Notes under the pieces: generated by a model
What the model was told of the DNA's origin: nothing
Databases searched by the model: none
Seen by the model: only the letters and a program-made list of their open reading frames with translations
Assembly: GCF_001721045.1 (NCBI RefSeq)
Contig: NZ_MDER01000086.1
Coordinates: 310,001-374,000 of the forward strand
Direction of reading: 5' to 3'
DNA from: Paenibacillus nuruki
GTDB lineage: Bacteria; Bacillota; Bacilli; Paenibacillales; Paenibacillaceae
DNA length: 64,000 bases
Shown: positions 25,695 to 35,894 of the stretch, piece after piece
How positions within the stretch are numbered: the first letter of the stretch is position 1
Layout of the letters: each line of letters opens with the position of its first letter
Program-made: the position numbers and the translations under genes

Positions 25695-27281
25695 ATGCAG
25701 TGGTTTCGGAATTTGAGAACATCAGTCAAAATTATTTCTGCTTTTTTAATTATTACCTTAATCTTTGTTGCTTTCGGATTATACAGTTTGCAAAATCTAA
25801 AAGATCTGAATACTAAGGCTAAAAATATGTATAGCCATAATCTTATAGCGGTTAAAGATTTATCCGAAGTGGAAGTTTATTATCAACGCTTACGGGTAGC
25901 TGTTCGTGATTTGAGTACAGCACAGACTCCAGAAAAAGAACAAACATTACTTACTAAAATGACAGACTTTCAAAAAAATATGGAAACTTTGGCTCAAACG
26001 TATGGTAATTCCATCACCACCACAAATGAAAAGCAAGAATTTGATCAATTTAATCAAGCGTATAACGATTACTTAACGCTGTATGAAGAAGCTACTCGTT
26101 TGGCAAGAGCCAATAACTTAGCTGCATTTAACGAATATAAAGACAATACCCTTAAACCTGCTGGCGATCAGGTGGCAGATAGTATCTCTGGCATGATTGA
26201 TAACAACTCGAATCTTGCTCTACAAGCCAGTCAGGAAATTGAGCAAAGTTATGCAGCTTGTGTCAAAATCACTATCGTTTCTCTTATTCTAGTAACATTA
26301 TTTAGTATTTTGCTAGGTTCTCTTATCTCACGCAGTATCTCGTCTCCTCTACGTAAGCTTACAGATCTGATCTCTAACTATGCCAAAGGCGATCTTAGCC
26401 AGAGCTTAGAAAATCATAACAAAGACGAAGTTGGACAATTGTCTACATCGGTTCATACCATGGCTGATAACCTACGTCAGTTGATTACACGCATTACAGT
26501 ATCTTCTGAAAATGTAGCTGCTTCTTCTCAAGAAATATCAGCAAGTACAGAACAAATTGCAAATACCAGTAATACACAAGCAGAATCTGCTTCAATGATT
26601 ACTGAATTATTTAAAGAGCTATCTGCTGCGATTGATTCTGTAGCCGTTAGCGCAAGCGGAGCCGCTGAATTATCTAATCTGACTGTAGATATGGCACAGC
26701 AAGGTGGACAGATTGTAAGTGAATCTAAAGCATCTATGCATGAGGTCAGTCAATCCATGAACAAATTAGAAGAAGATTCTCAACGTATCGGTGATATTAT
26801 TAGCGTTATTGACGATATTGCGAATCAGACTAACCTTCTTGCGCTAAATGCAGCTATTGAAGCCGCTCGTGCAGGCGATCAAGGTAAAGGATTCGCTGTC
26901 GTTGCTGATGAAGTCCGCAAACTGGCTGAACGTAGTATAGATGCTACCAAACAAATTTCTACGATTATCAAAGTGATGCAAAAAAATACACAAACGAGCG
27001 TCAAAGCTGTTACTGAAAGTGTGACCCAATCGGTACAGACAGAAGAAGCTTTTCAAAAAATTGTTCATGTGGTGAATGATTCGGCGATTAAAGTTAATGA
27101 GATTGCTGCCGCTTGTGAAGAAGAAGCCGCTCAAGCCAATGAAGTAATGTTTGCTGTTGAATCCATCGCTGCGGCTAGTCAAGAATCGGCTGCCGCTTCT
27201 GAAGAAACAGCCGCAACCTCACACTCTTTAGCACAACTTGCTGAAGAATTGAATACCGCTGCTTCTGTATTTAAAGTATAA
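25695..27281 (+). CDS. Methyl-accepting chemotaxis protein
   Basis: 528 aa from the ATG at 25695, seven bases after TGGGAGG. Layout: TM1 (about 15-33), a four-helix-bundle periplasmic-type sensor (about 35-185), TM2 (about 188-210), HAMP (about 212-265) and a cytoplasmic signalling domain. The hairpin tip reads [20 protein letters not shown], followed by [18 protein letters not shown], the CheA/CheW-binding region. Q/E pairs flanking it are methylation sites. The ligand is unknown. No other chemotaxis gene is adjacent, so it is an orphan receptor. Confidence 0.95.
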   Translation: MQWFRNLRTSVKIISAFLIITLIFVAFGLYSLQNLKDLNTKAKNMYSHNLIAVKDLSEVEVYYQRLRVAVRDLSTAQTPEKEQTLLTKMTDFQKNMETLAQTYGNSITTTNEKQEFDQFNQAYNDYLTLYEEATRLARANNLAAFNEYKDNTLKPAGDQVADSISGMIDNNSNLALQASQEIEQSYAACVKITIVSLILVTLFSILLGSLISRSISSPLRKLTDLISNYAKGDLSQSLENHNKDEVGQLSTSVHTMADNLRQLITRITVSSENVAASSQEISASTEQIANTSNTQAESASMITELFKELSAAIDSVAVSASGAAELSNLTVDMAQQGGQIVSESKASMHEVSQSMNKLEEDSQRIGDIISVIDDIANQTNLLALNAAIEAARAGDQGKGFAVVADEVRKLAERSIDATKQISTIIKVMQKNTQTSVKAVTESVTQSVQTEEAFQKIVHVVNDSAIKVNEIAAACEEEAAQANEVMFAVESIAAASQESAAASEETAATSHSLAQLAEELNTAASVFKV

Positions 27282-27310
27282 GTAGCTTCTATTCGATACG
27301 CTTTAACCCA

Positions 27311-27374
27311 GACAAAAGCCAGTCATCTTCGCTTCTGATCTAAGATCGGATTCGGAGATAACTGGCTTTTTATG
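27311..27374. terminator. Bidirectional terminator
   Basis: AAAAGCCAGT/ACTGGCTTTT outer stem with further inner pairing around GATCTAAGATC. It ends the chemoreceptor gene (plus) and the kinase-epimerase operon (minus). Confidence 0.82.
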
Positions 27375-27385
27375 GATGATTCAAA

Positions 27386-28156
27386 TTATTCGTGTTGCCC
27401 GCCTTGAAAAGCAGTCTCATCTTGAGGAAGCTGTTCTTTTTGGGTATTCTCAGCCGCTAATAATTCAGCGGCATTATCTTGAGGACGATATCCGATCTCT
27501 TCGGCGAGATAATCAATATTATAATAATTATCTGTATTGGCTGATGTGCCATACAGATTCATATACTTGCGATCGGCTGGCGCTTCGATACAGCATTTGA
27601 CCAACTGAACAAGATCACGTTCAGAGATCCAGATATGAGTTGCACGCTCAGAATGAGGACGATCATCACCGGGAAAGTTACCAATCCGAATATTAAATGA
27701 AGACAGTTGATGTTGATCACTATACAATCGACCTAACAATTCAATATAACACTTACTTAATCCATAAATGCTATCCGGACGATAAGGATCATTCACATCA
27801 ATATCTTCTCCTACTTTGTAGAAGCCTGTGGAATGATTTGAACTTGCGAAAATGATCCGTTGTACTCCATTTTCTTTGGCAGCTTCAAATAAGTGATAAG
27901 CACCGGTTACATTTACAGGCAAAGCTACTCCTAGAAAATCATCTTCATCTTTTTGCCAGGCGATATGCAGAATCGTATCCATCCCGATTGTTTTTTCTTT
28001 AATTTGCTGTGCATTCGTAATATCTAACGATTCGATTCCTTGATCAGCATCGGCTTCAATATCTGTTGCTAGTACATCATATTCTTGTTGTAACCCTCGA
28101 TAAAGACTGCTCCCAATCACACCACTCGCACCTGTTATTAATAGTTTGCGCTTCAT
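27386..28156 (-). CDS. NAD(P)-dependent epimerase/dehydratase-type SDR
   Basis: 256 aa extended short-chain dehydrogenase. GASGVIGS at 8-15 is the nucleotide-binding glycine motif, D-x-D in TDIEAD follows strand 2, and the catalytic pair is in YGLSK, with FASSNHSTG supplying the Ser. The SNHSTGFY and RIGNFPGDDRP stretches resemble uronate dehydrogenase-like enzymes, so sugar acid oxidation is one possibility. Start 12 bp after the stop of the hybrid kinase, so they share a transcript. Confidence 0.85.
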   Translation of the reverse strand: MKRKLLITGASGVIGSSLYRGLQQEYDVLATDIEADADQGIESLDITNAQQIKEKTIGMDTILHIAWQKDEDDFLGVALPVNVTGAYHLFEAAKENGVQRIIFASSNHSTGFYKVGEDIDVNDPYRPDSIYGLSKCYIELLGRLYSDQHQLSSFNIRIGNFPGDDRPHSERATHIWISERDLVQLVKCCIEAPADRKYMNLYGTSANTDNYYNIDYLAEEIGYRPQDNAAELLAAENTQKEQLPQDETAFQGGQHE

Positions 28157-28168
28157 GTGATCCCTCCT

Positions 28169-31100
28169 TTATTCGGATGACTGAATGTATTTAGCATATT
28201 GTTGTAGTGCACGATCAATCTCAGGGAAACGTAATGGCTTGCTGATAAAATCTTGCATCCCTGCATCCAGACACATCTGCCGATCTTCCATACGAGCAAA
28301 AGCAGTTACTGCGATAATCACAGGTTGCTCTTGTTCTGTCAGACGTGCTCGAATATTACGAGTCGCTTCGATTCCATCCATTTCAGGCATTTGGATATCC
28401 ATAAAAATAATATCGTACGGATGAGCAATCGCTGCCGATAATGCTTCCCGTCCATTATTAGCGACATCAGCTTGATAGCCAATTTTTTTCAAAATTTCTA
28501 CCATTAATCTCTGATTCACCGGATGATCTTCTGCCAAAAGAATCCGTAAAGGACCATATTTGAATTCAGGTGTGAGATAGTGATCTTTGTAATGACTACT
28601 CGCTCCTATTTGGATCGCTCTATCCATAGATTCTTCAAAAGGTTGAAAAGGAACTACAAAGCAGAAGGTAGCCCCTTGTCCTTCTTCACTATCCACATCA
28701 ATAGAACCACCCATCAATTCGATCAACTTTTTGCAAATAGCCAGTCCTAGACCTGTACCGCCATATTTACGATTAATGGCAGGATGAAGTTGAGAGAACG
28801 ATTGGAATAATTTATCCTGTTTGTCGGATGAGATCCCGATTCCGGTATCTTTGATCTCAAATTCCAAAATACTTTCTCCTGTAGGTCGTATATCTAACAA
28901 CGAAATTGATAGACGTACACTTCCTTGATCAGTGAATTTAATCGCATTACTAATCAAGTTAACCAATACCTGTCGCAATCTCGATGCATCGCCTACCACA
29001 GAAGAAGGGACTCGATGATCCACATGGTACGTCAGCTGTATATCTTTTTCGGCTGCCCGTGAAGTAAAGAGATCAAGTACACTATCCACTAGAACAATCA
29101 GATCAATCGGTTCATGATCAAGTACCATTTTACCAGCTTCTATTTTACTGAAATCGAGAATCTCATTTAGAATATGCAGTAAGGCATCACTGCTATCTTT
29201 GATAATTTCGGTGTAGCTAAGTTGTTCTTCATCAAGCGGTGTATCTGCAAGCAATCCAGCCATTCCGATAATCCCATTCATCGGTGTACGAATCTCATGA
29301 CTCATAATCGCCAAAAATTCTGATTTCGCACGATCGGCACGTTCTGCAAGTTCTTTGGCACGAATAATTTGCTTTTCATTCGTAATATCATTAAAAACAA
29401 TAACAGCACCTTTGCGTTTGCCACGATCCCAGATGGGTGTGATACGATAAGACACCAGAAAGCTTGATCCATCTTTACGCCAGAAAATAGCTTCCTGTTC
29501 TTCGTGAAAACAGCCTTCTAGCAGTGCTACATAGATCGGGTTCTCCTTAGCGACATAAGGGCCGCCATCAGGATGAGCCAACTGGAACATATCCAATAAA
29601 TGCTTACCAATTAATTCACGTGCATGATACCCTAACATACGAGTCGCTGCCGGATTAATAAATGTAGCAACTCCTTCATTATCCAGTCCAAAAATACCTT
29701 CTGATACTGAATTCAAAATAAGCGTATACTCGTTGCTTAATTTCTCAATCTGTTCGATATATCTTCTCATTTCAGTGATATCGGTAGCAATCCCATACAC
29801 ACCCACAATTTGCTTGTCGACCACGATGGGTACATTTACAAGGCTAATTGCACGCCGATCCCCATTTTTCAAAATAATTTGAGATTCATACGTCTGTGGT
29901 TTTCCTTTTAAAGCCAGTTCAAAATGTTCTGCGGTATCATAGATATCTTCAGGAGCCACTAGCGGTTCAAAAGGCATGCCGATCAATTCGGCTTCTGTAC
30001 GTTCTAACAATTTTTCCATATTGGAATTAACTGTGGTATACCTACCGTTAACATCAAATGAAAATACACCGGCTGGATTATATTGAAATAATGACTTGTA
30101 GCGTTGTTCACTTTCTTCAATCAATAAAGCCGCTTGTTTGCGTTCATTAATATCACGCGCAATCGACACCATTTCTTGAATATGACCTTGATCATCATAT
30201 ACATAACGACCGGACAACTCCATCCATACATAGCTGCCTGATTTGTGACGTTGGCGGTAAGTGATCGGTTGAGGCTGTTCCCCTTGCAAATTAAGAGTCA
30301 TATATTCTTTAACGTTATCAACATCATCTGGATGAATATAATGAATTGCCGGTGTACCTTCTAACTCTTCCGGTTGATAGCCTAGAATCGAGTAACACGC
30401 AGGTGAGCAATATAAATAGGTCGTATCTTCAACAGAATTACGTGAAATAAAATCAAGTGACTGCTCAGAGATCAAGCGATAATTACGCTCGCTATCTTTC
30501 AGTCGCTCTTCCATACGTGTACGCTCTGTAATATCTTGCGTCATCCCGATCAGATGAATCGGTTGCCCTTGGTCATCCAGAGCGGCACTCCAATGCGATT
30601 GCAAATATTTCATCGTCCCATCGGCTAGCACGATCCGGTACACATGCTCTCCGCCTTCACCTGTAAGTAACGTATAGCGAATCGCTTTACGGAAATCAGA
30701 CAGGTCTTCTGGATGAATCATTTTCAAAACATCTTCACTATAGGGCTCTTCAGACTTAAACACATATCCGAATAAACGTCTGGTCTCTTCAGCAAAGCTA
30801 AATGACTTATTGATAATATCCCAATCCCATGCTCCAATATGAGCAATCCGTTGTGCTTCAGCTAAGCGATCTTCATTCTTTTTGCGTTCATGTACATCCC
30901 GTCCAACACCTAATACCTTCTCAATCTCACCTTGCTCATTACGCACTACTTGAAATAAAATCTCAAACCATAAATAATGCCCTTTTTTATGCTTGAGACG
31001 GCGGGTCATTGTACCCCATTCCAGATAGGTGTTACCGCTATTTTTCATTTGTAATGCATCATCAGGATGGTAATATTGCATCCGATCTTGTCCGATCATT

Positions 31101-31636
31101 TCCTCAGGATGATACCCGAGTACCGTATAAAATGAATCCGAGACATAGCGTAGTATTCCCTCTGGCGTACTATATGAAATTAAATCCCGTGCATTCTCTG
31201 TAATTAAATTATACAAATCTTCATTCTCAGCAATAATCATTTCATGCTCTTTCTGGGACGTAATATCCTGGAATTGAGCAATATAATATAAAGGTTGCTG
31301 ATCCACATCTCGAATCAAAGACACATCAACAGATGTCCAGATCAAATGACCTTTATAATGTAAATAACGATGTTCTGTATGATACAATTCCGATGAACTT
31401 TCTTTCATTTGTGTATATATACTTTGATATCCTGCTTGGAATTGATCTTCTAAACGGGTAATATTCTCTTCACGCATGCGGCACATTTCTTCTTCAGAGT
31501 ACCCCAGCATGTTGCAAAAAGCAGGATTCACCTGTAGCCATGCTCCATCGCTTGGTGAAATCACAGCAATCCCGAAAGGAGACATACGATATATATGTTC
31601 GTAAATAATTTGGTTTTGTTCTGAATGGTTAATCAC
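28169..31636 (-). CDS. Six-PAS hybrid sensor histidine kinase
   Basis: 1155 aa if started at the GTG at 31636, six bases after GGAGGGG; an upstream ATG (31663) has no site. There is no membrane segment. Six PAS/PAC units occupy about 8-770, each closed by an ITE/INER-type PAC end. Then come HisKA with the phospho-acceptor His in [11 protein letters not shown], a HATPase domain ([27 protein letters not shown]) and a receiver domain (about 1035-1150) with [10 protein letters not shown]. It should be a cytoplasmic sensor of internal cues. The receiver lacks a DNA-binding output, so signal must pass by phosphotransfer. The only co-transcribed gene is the SDR epimerase. Confidence 0.93.
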   Translation of the reverse strand: MINHSEQNQIIYEHIYRMSPFGIAVISPSDGAWLQVNPAFCNMLGYSEEEMCRMREENITRLEDQFQAGYQSIYTQMKESSSELYHTEHRYLHYKGHLIWTSVDVSLIRDVDQQPLYYIAQFQDITSQKEHEMIIAENEDLYNLITENARDLISYSTPEGILRYVSDSFYTVLGYHPEEMIGQDRMQYYHPDDALQMKNSGNTYLEWGTMTRRLKHKKGHYLWFEILFQVVRNEQGEIEKVLGVGRDVHERKKNEDRLAEAQRIAHIGAWDWDIINKSFSFAEETRRLFGYVFKSEEPYSEDVLKMIHPEDLSDFRKAIRYTLLTGEGGEHVYRIVLADGTMKYLQSHWSAALDDQGQPIHLIGMTQDITERTRMEERLKDSERNYRLISEQSLDFISRNSVEDTTYLYCSPACYSILGYQPEELEGTPAIHYIHPDDVDNVKEYMTLNLQGEQPQPITYRQRHKSGSYVWMELSGRYVYDDQGHIQEMVSIARDINERKQAALLIEESEQRYKSLFQYNPAGVFSFDVNGRYTTVNSNMEKLLERTEAELIGMPFEPLVAPEDIYDTAEHFELALKGKPQTYESQIILKNGDRRAISLVNVPIVVDKQIVGVYGIATDITEMRRYIEQIEKLSNEYTLILNSVSEGIFGLDNEGVATFINPAATRMLGYHARELIGKHLLDMFQLAHPDGGPYVAKENPIYVALLEGCFHEEQEAIFWRKDGSSFLVSYRITPIWDRGKRKGAVIVFNDITNEKQIIRAKELAERADRAKSEFLAIMSHEIRTPMNGIIGMAGLLADTPLDEEQLSYTEIIKDSSDALLHILNEILDFSKIEAGKMVLDHEPIDLIVLVDSVLDLFTSRAAEKDIQLTYHVDHRVPSSVVGDASRLRQVLVNLISNAIKFTDQGSVRLSISLLDIRPTGESILEFEIKDTGIGISSDKQDKLFQSFSQLHPAINRKYGGTGLGLAICKKLIELMGGSIDVDSEEGQGATFCFVVPFQPFEESMDRAIQIGASSHYKDHYLTPEFKYGPLRILLAEDHPVNQRLMVEILKKIGYQADVANNGREALSAAIAHPYDIIFMDIQMPEMDGIEATRNIRARLTEQEQPVIIAVTAFARMEDRQMCLDAGMQDFISKPLRFPEIDRALQQYAKYIQSSE

Positions 31637-31796
31637 TGTATTCCCCTCCATGTTGCCGTACACACTCTCACGATTTCGAATTGGAAATCTTCTATATCTA
31701 TAAACTACCCTTTAATACGTTTAACGAATAGGCATTGGCGATCTTTATTATGTATAATTTTTCACGTATATTCCTTTGAAATTATTCTGTTGATAT

Positions 31797-31841
31797 CAAA
31801 AAAGAGATATCTTGTCTAATGAACAAGATATCTCTTTCTAA
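31797..31841 (-). terminator. Terminator of the TetR-ABC-OsmC operon
   Basis: AAAGAGATATCTTGT/ACAAGATATCTCTTT perfect stem with a T-run on the minus strand, directly after the OsmC stop. Confidence 0.88.
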
Positions 31842-32267
31842 TTAAGCAGGTTGTATGACTTCTTCGCCGTTCAGAATGAGTCGATAATGAATATCTGCAC
31901 TCAATGAATCGGATACGGCACAGTATTTTTCTTTTCCCATCTGGATTGCTTTCCATACACGGTAATCTGGAATATCACCATCGACTTTGAAAATAAGATC
32001 GATCGCTGTGAACCCTTTAGGCATAGCTTCTCTGCGCGTTCCTTCTGTCTCGATTTCAATCTTGTGAATATTATGCAAAAATGTATCCAAAATCATCGTA
32101 ATATCAATACCGATACAACCTGCTAGACCTGCAAGTAATAACTCCATTGGTGTTGCGCCTTTACCATCTCCGCCATACGCAGCCGTAGCATCCATTCCGA
32201 TCGGATAACCCGAAGGCCCTACAGCTTCAAAAGCTCTTTTACCATTCCATACTGTTGTTACATTCAT
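31842..32267 (-). CDS. OsmC/YhfA-family peroxiredoxin-like protein
   Basis: 141 aa with the two redox cysteines of the OsmC/Ohr superfamily: C51 (LAGCIGIDI) and C116 (EKYCAVSDSL). The GDGKGATPMELLLAGLAGC block is characteristic of the YhfA/OsmC subgroup. Family members reduce organic hydroperoxides or persulfides. It lies 33 bp after the ABC ATPase gene and before the operon terminator, so it is likely co-expressed with an amino acid transporter. This pairing hints at cystine/sulfur or thiol redox metabolism, an inference. Confidence 0.9.
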   Translation of the reverse strand: MNVTTVWNGKRAFEAVGPSGYPIGMDATAAYGGDGKGATPMELLLAGLAGCIGIDITMILDTFLHNIHKIEIETEGTRREAMPKGFTAIDLIFKVDGDIPDYRVWKAIQMGKEKYCAVSDSLSADIHYRLILNGEEVIQPA

Positions 32268-32300
32268 TATGTCTACCTGCTCTCATTCGTTTATTTGAAA

Positions 32301-33047
32301 TTAATAATCCATCACTTTACTAAGAAAACGTTGGGCTCTTTCTGTCGCTGGTCGCTCAAAAAAGGATTCTGGATCAGACTGTTCTATAATACGTCCTTCA
32401 TCCATAAAAATAACTTTATTCGCCACCTGACGGGCAAATTTCATCTCATGGGTGACCACAATCATTGTCATCCCTTCTTGCGCCAGCGATTTCATCACAT
32501 CCAACACTTCACCGACCAATTCAGGATCAAGTGCAGATGTCGGTTCGTCAAATAAAATAATTTCAGGCTCCATTGCCAGTGCACGTGCTATGCCTACACG
32601 TTGCTGTTGTCCACCAGACAAACGGGAAGGATACTGATCTTTCTTCTCCAATAACCCTACACGGCTCAGCATTCGTTCGCCAACATGACGAGCATGTGTA
32701 CGTTCTAACTTTTTGACCATACGCAACGATTCCGTGACATTGCCCAAAGCCGTTTTGTGCGGATACAAATTAAATTGTTGAAAAACCATACCGGTCTGCC
32801 TGCGAATTTGAAGCATACGTTGTTGACGTTCTTTCAGCTTCATAGTGCTTGTTACTTCGATACTGTTCACTTCGATAGAACCTGCACTTAGATCTTCTAA
32901 TCCGTTCAAGCAACGTAACAATGTACTTTTCCCTGAACCGCTGGGTCCTAGCAACACCACAATCTCGCCTGCTTGTATATTCAGATCAATCTCATGTAAT
33001 ACGGTATGTGTGCCAAATGTTTTGGACAATCCACGAGTTTGGATCAT
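32301..33047 (-). CDS. Polar amino acid ABC transporter, ATP-binding protein
   Basis: 248 aa. Walker A GPSGSGKST (34-42), Q-loop in VFQQFNLYPHKTALGNV, signature LSGGQQQRVGIARA, Walker B ILFDEPTSALDPE and the switch His in VVTHEM are all intact. The FQQFNLYPH form is typical of the GlnQ/HisP subfamily for polar amino acids. It starts after GAGGGAAG, 21 bp behind the permease gene. Confidence 0.95.
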   Translation of the reverse strand: MIQTRGLSKTFGTHTVLHEIDLNIQAGEIVVLLGPSGSGKSTLLRCLNGLEDLSAGSIEVNSIEVTSTMKLKERQQRMLQIRRQTGMVFQQFNLYPHKTALGNVTESLRMVKKLERTHARHVGERMLSRVGLLEKKDQYPSRLSGGQQQRVGIARALAMEPEIILFDEPTSALDPELVGEVLDVMKSLAQEGMTMIVVTHEMKFARQVANKVIFMDEGRIIEQSDPESFFERPATERAQRFLSKVMDY

Positions 33048-33068
33048 AATACTTCCCTCACATTCGTT

Positions 33069-33713
33069 TTAGTATGCTTTAGCCAATCGTCGTTCGATAC
33101 GTTCCAATATCGTTGAAAAAATCGTACTCATGATCCAGTACATAATCGCAATTCCGATATAAAAAGGCATATAAACATAATATTGAGCAATCAACAAATC
33201 AGCCGATCGCAATAGATCGGTTACTGTAATGACAGATACCAACGATGTTTCTTTAAGCATCCCGATAAAGGTATTGCCCATCGGTGGAATGGCGGTACGT
33301 GCTGCTTGGGGTAACACAATACGCCACATCGTCTGCGCTGAAGTCATCCCTGTTGCATAGGCTGCTTCTGTCTGACCTTTGGGAATCGACAAAATCGCTC
33401 CACGAAAGGTCTCTGATAAATATGCACCAATATTAATACTTAATGCGATACAAGCCGCTGGAATAGCATCCAGTGTAATGCCATAATCGGTCAGTCCGTA
33501 ATACACGATAACCAGTTGAACGAGAACAGGTGTCCCTCGAATAATAGAGACATAGAATCTCGCAACCCAGCGAATCGGACGATTGCCTTGCATACGTGCA
33601 ATCGCGACAATCACACCGATAATCAATCCAAAAAACATAGATATGATCGTAATCAACAATGTATAACCTGCACCTTTTAAAAGAAAAGGTAGGTTATCCC
33701 ATACTAATTGCAT
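33069..33713 (-). CDS. Polar amino acid ABC transporter permease
   Basis: 214 aa with five hydrophobic helices and the HisM/GlnP-type coupling loop (EAAYATGMTSAQTMWRIVLPQAARTAIPP). The N-terminal GAGYTLLITIISMFFG is typical of the family. Only one permease gene is present, so the transporter probably uses a homodimeric channel. A large intercistronic stem-loop separates it from the binding-protein gene upstream. Confidence 0.94.
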   Translation of the reverse strand: MQLVWDNLPFLLKGAGYTLLITIISMFFGLIIGVIVAIARMQGNRPIRWVARFYVSIIRGTPVLVQLVIVYYGLTDYGITLDAIPAACIALSINIGAYLSETFRGAILSIPKGQTEAAYATGMTSAQTMWRIVLPQAARTAIPPMGNTFIGMLKETSLVSVITVTDLLRSADLLIAQYYVYMPFYIGIAIMYWIMSTIFSTILERIERRLAKAY

Positions 33714-33729
33714 ACGTATAATCTCCCTT

Positions 33730-33785
33730 CTTGATCACGGTAAAACAGAAGACTGCGCACCGTAGTGAACGCAGTCCTGATCAAG
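33730..33785 (-). promoter_or_regulatory. Intercistronic stem-loop after the binding-protein gene
   Basis: Nested stems CTTGATCA/TGATCAAG (outer) and GACTGCG/CGCAGTC (33751-33757 with 33770-33776), with a TTCTGTTTTA stretch after the inner stem on the minus strand. Such hairpins can stabilise the upstream message or attenuate the permease, giving excess binding protein. Confidence 0.65.
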
Positions 33786-33800
33786 CTTTCATCTTTACTA

Positions 33801-34679
33801 TTATTCAGCAGCAGGCTTTTCGCCAAACCATTTGACAAAAATAGTCTCATACGTGCCGTCTGCTTTCATATCAGTTACTGCTTTATTCAATGCTTCTAAT
33901 AGTTCAGGATTGTCTTTACGAATAGCTATACCCGCTTGGTCGGATTTGATCGCATCACCGACAGCTTTGATTTTGAATCCATTTTCTTCAACGATCGGTT
34001 GGAGTGCATAAATATTGTTGATTGTGGCATCAATACGTCCTACATTCAAATCTTGTAATGAAGTAATCACATCATTGTATGTTTTGATATTGAAGTTACC
34101 GACTTGTGGCAACACTTCTGTACGAAGGTAGGTTTCATCATTCGTTCCAAGACCTACACCGATATTTTTATCTTTAAAATCAGCTAGCTTGGTAATCTCG
34201 TTATTATTTTCATTGACGATGATTTTCACCTGATTGGTAATATAAGGATCAGAGAAATCCAGTTGTTGCTTACGCTCATCTGTAATTGTAACCTGACTGA
34301 TAATCGCATCGAATTTGCCTGCTTGTAGACTTGGAATTAGACCGGAGAATGCTTGTGTTGTAAATTCAGCTTTTACCCCTAGACGTTTGGCAACTTCTTT
34401 GGCGATGTCTGCATCGAATCCGTCCACTTCTTTGTTTGCATTCAAAAAGTTATAAGGTGCATACGTACCCATCAGACCGACTTTAAGTACACCGGCAGAT
34501 TTAATATTTTCGAGTTCATTTCCTGAAGCTGTTGTTGCTGTGCTTTCTGAAGTGGTATTACTTGCTGTATTCGTATCTGCTGAACGTGGAGTGGCATTAC
34601 CACAAGCACTCAATACCAGTACAACCATAAGCAACATAGCCAAAGCTATCGGTGTAGACGTACGACGCAATAATTTCAT
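33801..34679 (-). CDS. Amino acid-binding lipoprotein (SBP_bac_3)
   Basis: 292 aa. A lipoprotein signal with lipobox LSAC (C26) is followed by a Thr/Ser-rich linker and a family-3 solute-binding domain (LKVGLMGTYAPYNFLNANKEVDGFDADIAKEVAKRLG is its start, split here: GTYAPYNF is the ligand-contact strand). The GFDADIA motif and FSDPYI stretch are standard. The ligand is probably a polar amino acid; cystine is possible given the OsmC gene in the operon. It starts after AAAGGAG that overlaps the stop of the TetR gene. Confidence 0.93.
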   Translation of the reverse strand: MKLLRRTSTPIALAMLLMVVLVLSACGNATPRSADTNTASNTTSESTATTASGNELENIKSAGVLKVGLMGTYAPYNFLNANKEVDGFDADIAKEVAKRLGVKAEFTTQAFSGLIPSLQAGKFDAIISQVTITDERKQQLDFSDPYITNQVKIIVNENNNEITKLADFKDKNIGVGLGTNDETYLRTEVLPQVGNFNIKTYNDVITSLQDLNVGRIDATINNIYALQPIVEENGFKIKAVGDAIKSDQAGIAIRKDNPELLEALNKAVTDMKADGTYETIFVKWFGEKPAAE

Positions 34680-34693
34680 TCTATTATTCTCCT

Positions 34694-35284
34694 TTAATCG
34701 GTTCTGCCTAGCAGACCATAAAATTCAAAACGTGCTGTTTCTTTAGCCAATTGTTCAGCACTATGATTCAACAGACCAGAAGATGAACCATTAGCGGCGC
34801 TAAACAACCAACGGACAACAATACCTTCGATCAGACTCATTAGAAAAGCTGCACGTACAGAAGGTTCTGTCTGTGCTGGCAACATCTCTAACTCTACCGC
34901 CCGCTGAATATTGTGTACAAATCCTTGCTCCATCTGTGAACGAGTGAGCATAATCTGCTCACGTACAGCTTCACTAAATCCTGTACCATCTAACAACATC
35001 CGCATCAAATGAGTATGTTGTTCTGCAAATTGAAATAATTGATATAGTAATTTCTCAGAAGCTTGTACCATATCATCGGCTGTACCAGAATGTGTGCGAT
35101 AACCAACACCGATCACTTCTAATAATTGTTGTCTACCTTGCTCTACAATTTCGAGCGCAACACTTTCTTTGCTTTTGAAATACCAGTAAAACGTTCCTTG
35201 CGCAACGCCTGCTTCAGCTACAATATCTGAAACTTTTGTAGCATGATAACCAGACTCTACAAATTGCTTGAGCGCGATCTGCAT
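34694..35284 (-). CDS. TetR-family transcriptional regulator
   Basis: 196 aa counted from the first ATG. The helix-turn-helix reads FVESGYHATKVSDIVAEAGVAQGTFYWYFKSK, split as VSDIVAEAGVAQ and GTFYWYFKSK for the recognition part. The rest is a helical ligand-binding domain. The ATG at 35284 has no ribosome binding site and cuts into helix 1. The open frame continues upstream to an ATC at 35344-35342, which has AAGGGG eight bases before it and would add 20 sensible residues, so the real start may be non-canonical. It is the first gene of the operon with the ABC transporter and OsmC genes. A palindrome after its promoter suggests autorepression. Confidence 0.9.
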   Translation of the reverse strand: MQIALKQFVESGYHATKVSDIVAEAGVAQGTFYWYFKSKESVALEIVEQGRQQLLEVIGVGYRTHSGTADDMVQASEKLLYQLFQFAEQHTHLMRMLLDGTGFSEAVREQIMLTRSQMEQGFVHNIQRAVELEMLPAQTEPSVRAAFLMSLIEGIVVRWLFSAANGSSSGLLNHSAEQLAKETARFEFYGLLGRTD

Positions 35285-35359
35285 TAACTTTTCTCGCTTC
35301 TCGATAGCATCCTGTTCACGAGCACTTAATGTTGTATTATCGATACGATCAACCCCTTG

Positions 35360-35416
35360 ATTGACTCGTCAGTCGGTTTATTTTTAAATCCTATCCGATA
35401 ACTTGGTATTTGTCAA
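35360..35416 (-). promoter_or_regulatory. TetR operon promoter and operator
   Basis: On the minus strand TTGACA (35416-35411), a 17-bp spacer and TAGGAT (35393-35388) form a near-consensus sigma-A promoter. Just downstream, TGAC-GA-GTCA (35362-35371), inside a larger GACT/AGTC palindrome, lies between the start site and the ribosome binding site, as expected for an autorepressor operator. Confidence 0.72.
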
Positions 35417-35420
35417 TAAA

Positions 35421-35462
35421 AAAACGCCAACCTCGTATGTAGCATACGTCATCGGCGTTTCA
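35421..35462 (-). terminator. Terminator of the 55-aa gene
   Basis: AACGCC/GGCGTT outer stem and CGTATG/CATACG inner stem, followed on the minus strand by seven T. The T-run directly abuts the -35 box of the TetR promoter. Confidence 0.85.
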
Positions 35463-35485
35463 GTTCTATTTGTTTCAATGATATC

Positions 35486-35653
35486 TTAGTAATTGTTATT
35501 TGTTGTATTGGATGAATTACCTGATTTTTTGTCGCGCATGGATGTTGCTACACGACGCACTTGAGAAATTACTTTATCACGTGCACTTTTATTACGCATA
35601 AGATATGCTGCACCCATTCCGATTGCACTCCATAACGCTTTTCTTCCAGTCAT
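35486..35653 (-). CDS. Small basic hypothetical protein (55 aa)
   Basis: Started at the ATG at 35653, eight bases after AAGGAGG; an ATG six bases earlier is too close to the site. It has a short hydrophobic stretch (ALWSAIGMGAAYLM), then a basic helix (ARDKVISQVRRVATSMRDKK) and an Asn/Ser-rich tail. The pattern is of a YtxH-like small membrane-associated stress protein, but I cannot assign a family. Confidence 0.65.
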   Translation of the reverse strand: MTGRKALWSAIGMGAAYLMRNKSARDKVISQVRRVATSMRDKKSGNSSNTTNNNY

Positions 35654-35894
35654 TTTCATTTCCTCCTTCATTCTATTCAATATATACGTTAATTTCATTT
35701 GATTCCTTGTGTGTATTGCTTATCTACAACTTACCCGCTTGTTTCTAAGTTAAACCTTATATAAGCAAGGATTAAAGAATAAATAATTAAAGTTGAATTT
35801 ATCTTAAAAAAGTTATTCAACAACTGACATAACAGAATTTCTTTTTAGATATGTACAATCTGCAAATCTAAATATAATGATTTACAGACTTTAT

